Part shown: positions 19,471 through 27,844 of the stretch, piece by piece
Layout of the letters: each line of letters begins with the position of its first letter
Position numbering within the stretch: position 1 is the first letter of the stretch
From: Cladosporium sp. IMV 00045
Taxonomy: Eukaryota; Ascomycota; Dothideomycetes; Cladosporiales; Cladosporiaceae
DNA: 27,844 nucleotides
Assembly (NCBI GenBank): GCA_001931905.2
Contig: MSJI02000267.1
Location: 1 to 27,844 of the forward strand
Reading direction: 5' to 3'
The notes under the pieces: model-generated
The model's input: only the letters and a program-made list of their open reading frames with translations
Database searches by the model: none
What the model was told of the DNA's origin: nothing
Translations under genes and position numbers: made by a program

Positions 19471-21055
19471 ATGGGTTCTCTTGGTGATTCAATCGTTGAT
19501 GATGAGCATCACGTCCTCAACGAGTCACACGTCAATGGAAGTGCTCGCGAGTCTTCTGTGTTGCATCGATCGTTACATCATCAGCCTCTCCATGCAATAT
19601 CCGCCCAAGGGTACTATCTTTACCTCAACAATGGACAAAAAGTCTTCGACGCGACTGGCGGAGCAGCAGTAGCTTGTCTGGGAAGTGGCAACGAACGGTA
19701 AGGATGCAGTTGCACGCTGGTGTGGAAGGCTTTTCTGATCGCATTAAAGGGTTGCCAGAGCATTGACAGATCAGATGATGAGCGGGGTGTCGTATTGCCA
19801 TTCTCTGTTCTTCGCCACCGACTCCGCCGAACAACTGGCAAACTTTCTGATCGACTCGACGGATGGCGAAATGTCCAAAGCGTTCTTCACTTCCAGCGGT
19901 AGTGAAGCGATCGAAGCAGCTCTGAAGATGGCCAGGCAGTATCACCTCGAGAAGGAATCGCCAGAACCACAACGAGTCCATTTCATCGGAAGACAACAAA
20001 GCTATCATGGCACCACCCTTGGTGCACTCACTGTGGGAGGCCACCGCGCCCGCCGGGCAATCTACGAACCAATGCTCAGCAAAACTTCAAGTTTCGTCAG
20101 CCCCTGTTTCGCATTCCGTGGGAAGACGCCAGAAGAATCAGACTCGGACTACGTACAGCGCCTTTCAGAAGAACTGGAAGCGGAATTTCAGCGAGTGGGC
20201 CCCAAAAGGGTTGCAGCTTTCATCGCAGAGCCCATCGTTGGCGCTGCACTTGGCTGTGTTCCCTCTGTCTCAGGCTATTTTCAAGCAGTGCGCCAGATAT
20301 GCGAAAAGTACGGGGCGCTCCTGATTCTCGATGAGATCATGTGTGGATCTGGAAGAGTTGGCCCTCGCCCCTCTACGCGGCATCCAAAGCCACTGCACGC
20401 ATGGCAGGATGCATCAGTCGGGGTTGTGCCTGACCTGATGACATTGGGCAAAGGCTTGGGCGGTGGGTTCCAGCCTATTGCTGCCATGCTCGCTAACAAA
20501 AGGGTGGTGGATGTGCTCTCGAAAGGAACAGGATCTTTCAGTCACGGCCAGACCTATCAAGCTCATCCTATGGCTTGCAGAGCCGCACTTGAGGTGCAAC
20601 GAATCATCAAAGAGGATGACCTTATCACCAACGTTCGAGCTCAGGGCAAGCTGTTGGGCCGCCTCTTGCAAGAGAAATTATCAAAGCACCCTCACGTCGG
20701 TAACATCCGTGGCCAAGGTCTATTCTGGGGTATCGAGTTTGTTAGAGACAAAGCCACCGGATCTCCCTTCGATCCTTCTAAGGGCGTGGCTATGGGCGTC
20801 CATGAGCTTGGTGAGTTCTCGTTCCAGCATAGGCCGCGTCAATCTTCGACTAACATCGCTGCAGGTATGCAACCCCCTTTCAACATCAGCATTTACCCTG
20901 GCACTGGGACTGTGGATGGCATCAACGGCGATCACATTCTGCTTGCGCCAGCATACACTGTCAAGGCAAGTGAAGTGCACACGGTCGTCGAAACCACCGT
21001 GGCAGTGATCAATGCATTCTTTGGAGAGGCTCGCCCACGCATCAATGGCCACTAG
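19471..21055 (+). CDS. Class III PLP-dependent aminotransferase
   Basis: Three exons, 19471-19697, 19750-20810 and 20865-21055, give 492 residues. Intron 1 is 52 nt (GTAAGG...TAAAG), intron 2 is 54 nt (GTGAGT, CTAAC branch, GCAG). Fold-type I class III motifs are in order: SSGSEAIEAALKMAR (about 124-138), SYHGTTLGALTVGG (160-173), AAFIAEPIVGAALG (231-244), LLILDEIMCGSGRVG (266-280; Asp270 binds the pyridine nitrogen), TLGKGLGGGFQP with Lys310 as the Schiff-base lysine, and SFSHGQTYQAHPMA after it. The family transfers amino groups from omega-amino acids or amines to keto acids. The particular substrate cannot be read from the sequence; it is of the uncharacterised fungal type rather than a clear ornithine, GABA or DAPA aminotransferase. 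No N-terminal targeting signal is evident. The ATG at 19471 is the first in frame. Confidence 0.9.
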
Positions 21056-23056
21056 CTTGGGTAGAAGGATTTGTCAGGCGCTGGTTAGATCGTTTATCGT
21101 TACCAAATCATTGATATGACCTGATTTCAACGACGGAATGCTTCCACGTCGTGATGACTGTCTGAATCATCACCCCAGTCGCGTGTCTCCCACATTCCAC
21201 AACATAAATCCTGTCGACCCCTGTACGTCGTCTATTTTAGCCTTCTAGTCCCAGTCAAGGCATCAGACTTCCATTTCCAGCAAAGTAAGTAGCCTTGACA
21301 GTGTGACCACTGTATCGCCACGACAACACGCGTCAACGAGTATAGTTGTGATAGACGATGAATTCCGGTCAGTTGACGGCACAAACATGGTCTTATTGTG
21401 CCACATTCCTTGGTGCGTTGTCATCTCGTACCACCAGTATCATCGTTGTCGATCGGGGACTCATCAACAACCTTGGCTTCCCCATCCGAGCAATATAATA
21501 AACTCTTGAAGTGGTATGAAGATGCCGTGATGTTACGTTCCACGTGCATAGTGGCGTTTGTTTGGCGTCCGCAAGGCTGGATCGCTCCCAGTACCAATGT
21601 ACCGGGAGAGATCTGCGCGACACTGAACATGCAACTGGCCGAAAGTGCAAGCTCATATTGTGTGCATGTATCTGCTCTCCGCGCTTGGAAGGGTTGCATA
21701 TATTTCACGTGGGTGTCTGCGGATATCCGGCGCCCTTGGACCCTGCGTTGTTTTTTCCTTTCTGATTAATAACCATGTTTCTCTAGTTATTACTATGGAG
21801 CTCTTTCAATGCTCGTACGACTCGGCGATGAGCGATTGGGTCGACATTCGTATTCAGCCGTCTTCCCCGTGTTCCCCTTGACAGGCTGACAAGGATTTGG
21901 TACACGGCTCACAAGCAATGTCGATCGAGTCTCGACCGCAGAGCCCGTCACAGAATAGTACACAACATCTTCGTAATTGACGCTTCAAAGTGGTGCAACC
22001 GGCATAGCCAGGGGCGTGAGGCTCACCGCCGGATGAACCAGCGAACCACTACGACGGGAATGGCTCTGACAAGATCCGCAACGTTAGTAAGATGGAGGCA
22101 CGAGATCCACCTCACAGCCGCGAGACCGTCCAGCCGGTTGCGTCGCCGCGAGTTTTGCGCTTCCAACAACACCCTCGCTGGCGCCGGGAGTCCTGCCACG
22201 CGAGACATGGTGAGGTTTCACGGGCTATGCTGAGCTGTCGTGGGGTTGTGGCGCCGTCCTGGCGCTGAATCCGTCTTGCGTGCTGCGAGGACTTCGATGT
22301 TTATGGCATTCTCAAAACGCAAGACCGGCCCAAAACCTGCTCCCCGAAGCAATACGGCCCGTAAATATTTCAATTGCTGTATATTACATCGGGCCGAGAG
22401 TTTGCTTCCCAGAATGTTGATCCAGGCCTTTGCAGTCGAATGATGTGTGCGCAAGGAAGTAAGCCGGCGTCGCGATCTGCGGGCCTGGAAGGTCTGCGAG
22501 AGGCAGGATGGCTTCAAGAATGATGATCGCAGCCATTGCGGAGGCAGAGTCTCACGAAGGAATTATTTCCCGATGGTGGCGCCACTACGCCATACTGTTC
22601 GGTATCTGATTCCGGTCTTTGATCTTGATAACCGGGAGAGGCCGTTGATCACTGATAATCGTCGTACTACTTCAAGGTTGATAGGGAAAACTGAAGGTGC
22701 ATAAGCAGAGGCCAGGCCAAATCAGGGCACGCAAACCTCGACAAGATGGTGCGACAATGCAGTCTGTAGCAGTATCTACTGAGGTCAGCTCCGACAAGAT
22801 CCGGCACATTATAGCAATGAACAAATTAGCCGACGGAGAAGCAAGGAGAAGAAACAGCTTCCGAATCCTACCGTGCTGAATTATGTGTGAGCCTCGTGGT
22901 GGATACCAATATCTGCATGACTCCTTGCCGAGAAGACAGCATCACAGCGTATCGGAAACCCCCAAGAAGACGCAAGTTGCAGAAGAGCATTCCACTCCAC
23001 CTGCGGATCGGAAGATACAGGATGATTGGGTATATCTCTTGCATTTTTCATTACAT
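21056..23056. other. Gene-free region, 2.0 kb
   Basis: This is the longest stretch with no supported gene. It follows the aminotransferase stop and precedes the SEC65 stop, so it lies between converging genes and should contain no promoter for either. Short frames on both strands carry no recognisable motif, signal peptide or repeat. I found no tRNA, no terminal inverted repeats and no tandem arrays. A relic of a mutated (for instance RIP-degraded) element is possible but not shown: base composition looks normal by eye. Confidence 0.45.
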
Positions 23057-24093
23057 TCACTTCTTCTTCCCCTTCTTGCCGGCAGGAGCTCCGCCTCCTC
23101 CTCCGGCGGCGCCACCGGCCAGACCAGGCGGCATACCAGGCATACCAGGCATACCACCAGCACCGCCGCCGCCCTGCAGCTCCTTCATCATGTCGGCCAT
23201 CATGTTATCGCTCACACCGCCTCCCGACAGAGCGGGCGAGTGCAGAGGCAGGATGTCGCCCATCTTGAAGCCTCGAGGCACCGCGGGTTGAGGGTACTTG
23301 TTGTCTTTGGGCAGGGGGAGGCCGGGCACGCGGAGTTTGAAAGGCGATTGATCGGTGGTCGGGTTGGATTTGAGGTAGGCGGATATCATCCTGTATAGCT
23401 CGTGCTCTGGTTTCAATATCGTTAGCTTGCTCTCGTCCCTAGTCAGGTTTCCACGCAAACGGCGGGCAGCTTATACTCACTATTCGCAATACTCGCCGTA
23501 ACCGGCTTCCCATCCTTCTTAACTAACACCTTCGCCCTTCCAGGGTTCGCCCAATCCTTCGGATGGCACTTGCTCGGTTCAAAAACAATCTGCAGCGCCA
23601 CGCCGACCTGCCCGCTGATATGCTGCAGGGCGTCGATGATATCCCTGGCGAGCGGGTTGCGCACCGCGTCCTCCTTCTTGACCCGCCGGCCCTCCTCGCG
23701 CGACCGCGAGGCGTCGAAGTAGATCGGGTAGATGCACTGGTAGGCCTTGCATTTCTCCTGCTGCTCGCGCTCCAGGCGCATGCGCTCCTTGTGGTCCATC
23801 TGCGGCATGCCGCCTGCGCCGCCTGCGCCGCCCATCATCTTCTGCATCATTTCGGGCGTGATGCCGCCGGGCCCTCCTGCTCCTCCTGCTCCGCCTAGCA
23901 TTTGCTGCATTTGCTGCATCATGTCCGGAGTCGGCTGTTGAGGCTGCTGCTGTCGCTGTTGCTGCTGGGCTCGAGGAGCTGCCTGGGCATCTTGTAGACT
24001 CGTCTGACCTGGCCGTGCGAAATCGAAAGCGTCCAGATCCATCTCTTCGGGGTCAGAGGCATCGTCGACCTCTTCGATGCGCGGGTTCGACAT
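23057..24093 (-). CDS. sec65: Signal recognition particle subunit Sec65 (SRP19)
   Basis: SRP19 orthologue, which binds SRP RNA helices 6 and 8 in the nucleus/cytosol and lets SRP54 join. Exons are 24093-23481 and 23406-23057; the 74-nt intron begins GTGAGT, has a GCTAACG branch site and ends CCAG, joining in phase 1 to read ASIAN-KHELYRMIS. The protein has 320 residues. The SRP19 domain spans about 117-225: AYQCIYPIYFDASRS, RRVKKEDAVRNP, GVALQIVFEPSKCHPKDW and GRAKVLVKKDG. The N-terminal 115 residues are acidic, then Gln-rich, then two Met/Gly blocks (MMQQMQQMLGGAGGAGG at 58-74; EMMQKMMGGAGGAGGMP at 81-97). The C-terminus is Gly/Met/Pro-rich (GGMPGMPGMPPGL) and ends in a basic GKKGKKK tail as expected for RNA binding. 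The start is the only ATG before the acidic block. Confidence 0.92.
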
Positions 24094-25290
24094 GTTGGCG
24101 GCGGGTGGGTGGGTTCAGATGTTGCGAGAGGTTGCTGTAGAATGTGTGCTGCTGAGAGAAGACGACTTCAGGCCAATACTCCAGGCTGTCAATCGGTGTC
24201 GCGAAGCTTTGTGTACTGTTCGTAAGTTAAGGCTGGTCTGCAATGCTGTGTGGTATGCGATCCACGCCGGGCCAAACGTGTTGTAAAGTCCACAACCCCA
24301 GAATCTCCGAGGTGGGATTTCCAGAAGTCGCACCCCACTCCTGCCTGTGCCAAACAGATCTTGGAAGAGTTCAAGATACAGCTGCAGTCTTCATGAAAAG
24401 AAATAACAATGCTGTGCTCGATGCATGTTCCGTCTATATCATGTAGTATGTACAACACATGCAAAGACTCATGTCCAAGTCCAAGTACCTTTAAAAGGCC
24501 GTGAGAATCCATATAACGATCCATTATCTAGGTAACGAAATGAACAAAAGAAAAAGTCCCAAGACAGCAGTAGTGATGCGCCTTATGTTCGTGACATGGC
24601 ATGCCTCATTCGTTCCTAATCTCATGAATAACAAAAAAAAATAAAAAAAATAAGAGAGCAAAAGCCTGACACGCCAATGAATGCAAGAAAGAACAAAGAA
24701 AAAGACGATCATCCTGTAAGATTATATCGCTGTGCGCGACGGCGGCGGCGAGGTGTTGCACAGAAACCCAGAAAAATCAGAAGACAAAAGACAAAAGAAC
24801 TTTGCTCCATGGATATCATCCCCCTTCCCGCCCCCAACCAAGTCTCGTATGTACGCCTGGAACCCCCATCTCCGCTGCCCTGCCCATGGATATGAAGAAG
24901 AGAAGAGGGAACGCCTGACCGACTCGTGCTCCGCGATCTGCAAGCGAGCAGCCTGACAGCACCAAGGAAGAATGGTCGCGGATATCTGGACACCCTTCGT
25001 TCCGCGCTGTTGTGTGTGTGTGTGTGTGTGAGAAACGTAGCTTCGTGGAGGACGGGTCGTGCATGTATGTTTGCTTGTGAATGGTTCTTTCGTGTGATCG
25101 GTCGTCAAAGGAGGAAGGCGCGCCCGTCAATGCTCTTCTTGGTAAGCGAACGCGGGTGGCGGCTCGTATATGTTCAAGATGGATGCAAGTGATGGTCAAC
25201 CCGACCAGATGCAAGATGCTGTCGGTGGCATGGGCTAAGAAAAAGCCGCCCTTTCTTCTTCCTCCATCGATGCTGCTGCTGCCGCTAAAA
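24094..25290. other. Intergenic region upstream of SEC65 and downstream of the kinase
   Basis: These 1,197 bases hold the SEC65 promoter (left part, minus strand) and the 3' UTR of the kinase gene (right part). An A-rich run at about 24629-24658 could be read on the minus strand as T-rich 3' flanking sequence. A (TG)n tract lies at 25011-25028. Open frames at 24816-25340 and 25081-25740 are extensions or antisense of the kinase gene end and not genes. Confidence 0.55.
25011..25028. repeat. (TG)n dinucleotide repeat, 9 units
   Basis: Nine uninterrupted TG units at 25011-25028, read as (CA)n on the strand of the kinase transcript, about 260 bases beyond its stop codon. Confidence 0.95.
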
Positions 25291-27701
25291 TCATCGCTTG
25301 TGCTCGACTCTCTCCGCCCCTCTCTCCGCGTCCCTTTCATTCTGCACCCTGATCCTCTCCCTCTCGACCCGGATTCTACCCGCTTCTGTGCCGTCGTCCT
25401 CCACCAGCTCGCTGAACCAAGGGTGCTTCAGCGCCTCTCTGGCGGTGATGCGCTTCTTTGGGTCGTAGACGAAGATTTTCCTGAGAAGGTCCAGGAACAG
25501 CTTGTTAAACTGCGTGGTGGGCGGGATGATCTCTTCAAGGCGCTTCATGGCCCTGACGAATTTGCGCGATTGTCGAGGGGTGTCGGAGAAGGGATAGGCG
25601 AGGTGCTGGTTCTTGAAAAAGCGAGAGGCACTGTTACGGTCGCTTCGCTTGCTCTGCTTCATGACCTCGCGGATGAGGGACTTGTCGATTGGGTTGCCCG
25701 TGACAGCCTGATGAGATTGTTAGCAGATGCGATTGGTTAAAATGCTGAGTTTTCACGAACCTCCATCATAGCGAGATGCTCGGCGCAGTCGTGAGTCTGG
25801 AAAAGAGCATCTCCCGTCCAGCATTCGACTAGGATACAGCCTAGTGACCACAGATCGATTGGATGATTCCAGCCTGTGTCAAGCAGTCAGTATGATTCAA
25901 TTTAGCATGCTTGTCAAAAACCACTCACCAATGCCGAGGATGATTTCAGGTGCTCTGTAATGGCGAGTGCTTACCACAGAGCTGTGGTATTCATCGTCGA
26001 AGGTGGCCGAGCCGAAATCGATCAGGTTGATCTGAGGAGCCAGTAATACCCGCCTAAACTTGGCGCTTCTTGCGGTCAATGTCGATGACGAAGGTATATT
26101 TCTGTTGTAAGTGAAGGTCTGGTAAGTGTGGTTGATAAGGAGAATGTTCTCAGGTTTGAGATCGGTGTGGACAAGGTTGAGATCGTGAAGAAAGGCGATG
26201 GAACCAAGGAGTTGCCTTGCAAAGGCCTGGATGTGTGAGCCGGGGAACGGAACGAAGCCACCGGACTTGAGGAAGTCGAAGACGCTGAGGCCGAGAAGAG
26301 GAGTGACAATGCAGATGTGACCACGCCAGTCGAAGCAGTCCATTAGCTGGATGCAACGGTTGCGGTTCTCGCTGTCTGCTTGTCGGAGGGTCTGAAGTAC
26401 GCGGAGTTCGATGCGCGAGGCGTCGCGGTACTATTGGGAGAGTGTTAGAGGAGTCCAGTCAAGTAAGGTGATCACATCAAGTACCTTAGGCACCGCACGG
26501 ATGATCTTCACGGCAAACTCTCTGTTCTTGCTGTCGCGAGCTCGGACTACTTTGCCGAATGTGCCCTGACCAAGCAAGTTGACGAGGTTGTACCGATTGC
26601 CAATGCTACTGCCCTCTTGAACGATGTAGTGGCCATCCTCGTCATCAATCTTGTCGTGGTTCTTGTAGCGCTATAAACGTTGGTTAGCTTAGGCGCGGAT
26701 GCCTTGCGTAACGGGGATTCGCATACGTCGTGAAGTACAGGCACGGCGACCTCGCGTTGCTTCTTGTGTTGCTTCGGAGGCGGAATATATTCGCCATACT
26801 CGGCGAGGTAGCCTCGAGGGCCAAGACGCTCCACTTCCTGCTTCTTGCGCTCTTGCTCTGAAGTCCTTGTGGTCCTCTTACGCTTCTGGCCAGTCTGTGT
26901 TGGCTCAAGCCTGCTGCTTGTGCTGGATCCAAGGCTTGTGGGCGCAGTCGTGGTTTGGAGGCTTTCGGTAGAGGTTCCGTTCGAGTAAGAATACGGCGTC
27001 CTTGAATCGCCGTATGCTGGCACATCGCCGGCTCCACCATTCACGCGCCTCCGTTTATCGACATGCTGAGCTGGCGGCGCGTATGAACCGTTAGTGGCCG
27101 GCACTTGCGGTTCCTTGTGTACAGTTGCTGGAGGTGCAGGGCTATCGTCGTCGTGGATTGTGATGATTTCAGCCGGCGGCTTTCCGCCAAAGTACTCTAC
27201 CCAGTCGACGTCACGTTTGGCTCTGCGACGGCTTCGCTCAGAGCTCTCGGTCCTTGCGGTGTCGTACTGCGGTTGGTGAGGCATTTGAGCGGGCACAGCA
27301 GCGACTGGCGCTGCACGAGATTGCGTGGAAGATTCGAGATAAGGTCTGCTTGCTTGACCGGCGCGGCTTCCTCTGCGCCTCAAGTCTTCTTGCGAGGTGT
27401 GTTGTGTGGAACCACCGGTGTATGTGTACTGCTCTGCTCCGGCTCTTGACTGGCTGTGGGTGTGGTTAGAGTATCCGTTGCTCATGCCGCTCTGAGGCCG
27501 CGGCGGAGGCGCAAACTGCTGAGTGGTGGAGATGTTGCTGGAGGTCCTGGCGGGTAGATTCTGATACTGGCTGTTACTTAGGTTGCTGGACGGTCTGGGA
27601 GGAGGCAAGTAACGCTGATTTGGACTGATGAGATGTCTCTGTTGGCGGTAATCCAGGCTATGAGTCGCCGGCGCCTGGGTGAGGGTTTGGGGCGTGGACA
27701 T
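25291..27701 (-). CDS. lkh1: LAMMER-family (CLK-type) dual-specificity protein kinase
   Basis: Orthologue of S. pombe Lkh1 and budding yeast Kns1, kinases of SR-type splicing factors and stress regulators. Five exons: 27701-26727, 26670-26485, 26430-25929, 25873-25761 and 25707-25291; the introns are 53-56 nt (GTATGC, GTACTT, GTGAGT, GTTCGT donors) and most have CTAAC/CTGAC-like branch sites. The product is 730 residues. Residues 1-325 are disordered, Ser/Gln/Pro-rich, with basic clusters DKRRRVNG and QKRKRTTR that look like nuclear localisation signals. The kinase domain runs from about 352: [11 protein letters not shown] (Gly loop from 359), AVKII (Lys380), [12 protein letters not shown] (Asp477; HTD in place of HRD is usual in this family), LIDFGSA (Asp525), and STRHYRAPE. 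The signature EHLAMMEAVTG is at 586-596, split by an intron. The last 40 residues are charged and Arg/Glu-rich. Confidence 0.93.
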
Positions 27702-27844
27702 TTCAATGTTTCAAAGCATCGGAGCGGCAGCACGAGCTGGCTGCAGGCTTTCAGGTGATGATGGCAATTGAGGAAGGGTGGTGAAGGTGAAGGGAAGAGG
27801 CGCCTTTTCACCGAGCGTGTGATCCGTGGCAGGTTCGGGCTCGG

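Noticed and set aside
21056..23056. Candidate transposon relic or missed gene
   Set aside because: No terminal repeats, no transposase or reverse transcriptase motifs in any frame, and no obvious base-composition shift by eye.
25081..25740. 219-codon plus-strand open frame
   Set aside because: Antisense to the kinase last exon, which is clearly coding on the minus strand.

Overview
The window is nuclear DNA of a filamentous ascomycete (Pezizomycotina; the gene content looks most like Dothideomycetes, which is an inference from memory of related proteins). The grounds are monocistronic genes on both strands, short GT-AG introns of 48-100 nt (many with CTAAC/CTGAC-like branch sites), a Zn2Cys6 regulator, long Gln/Pro/Ser-rich disordered regions, and eukaryote-only proteins (Pcf11, Yme2, Sec65, a LAMMER kinase). 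There is no sign of operons, CRISPR, phage or an intact transposon.

Layout, left to right. 1-95 (-): the N-terminus of a small secreted protein that runs off the edge. 1084-3364 (+): PCF11, mRNA 3'-end cleavage factor, 2 exons. 4272-6853 (-): YME2, a mitochondrial inner-membrane protein, 2 exons, convergent with PCF11. 7825-8571 (+): a ribonucleotide reductase inhibitor of the Spd1/Dif1 type with a PIP-box. 10259-13474 (+): a Zn2Cys6 transcription factor whose reading frame is broken in at least two places. 13887-14738 (+): a DUF1989 (urea carboxylase-associated) protein. 15113-16425 (+): a three-exon DUF7730/F-box-like protein. 16944-18131 (-): an exonuclease III-like endonuclease. 19471-21055 (+): a class III PLP aminotransferase, 3 exons. 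23057-24093 (-): SEC65/SRP19 with unusual Met/Gly-rich segments, 2 exons. 25291-27701 (-): a LAMMER-family kinase, 5 exons. The gene-free stretches hold a 12-bp tandem repeat downstream of PCF11, a (TTTTC)n tract and an 81-bp-period duplication after the DUF7730 gene, and a (TG)n tract after the kinase gene.

Most genes are housekeeping: RNA 3' processing, mitochondrial maintenance, dNTP control, DNA repair, signal recognition particle and a splicing-type kinase. They do not form a pathway. The accessory part is about 10.2-21 kb (transcription factor, DUF1989, DUF7730, aminotransferase). I do not see an undescribed multi-gene system. The most notable observation is the damaged transcription factor: a 5-bp tandem duplication separates its start codon from its zinc cluster, and a one-base loss splits its regulatory domain, so it is either a young pseudogene or carries assembly errors.
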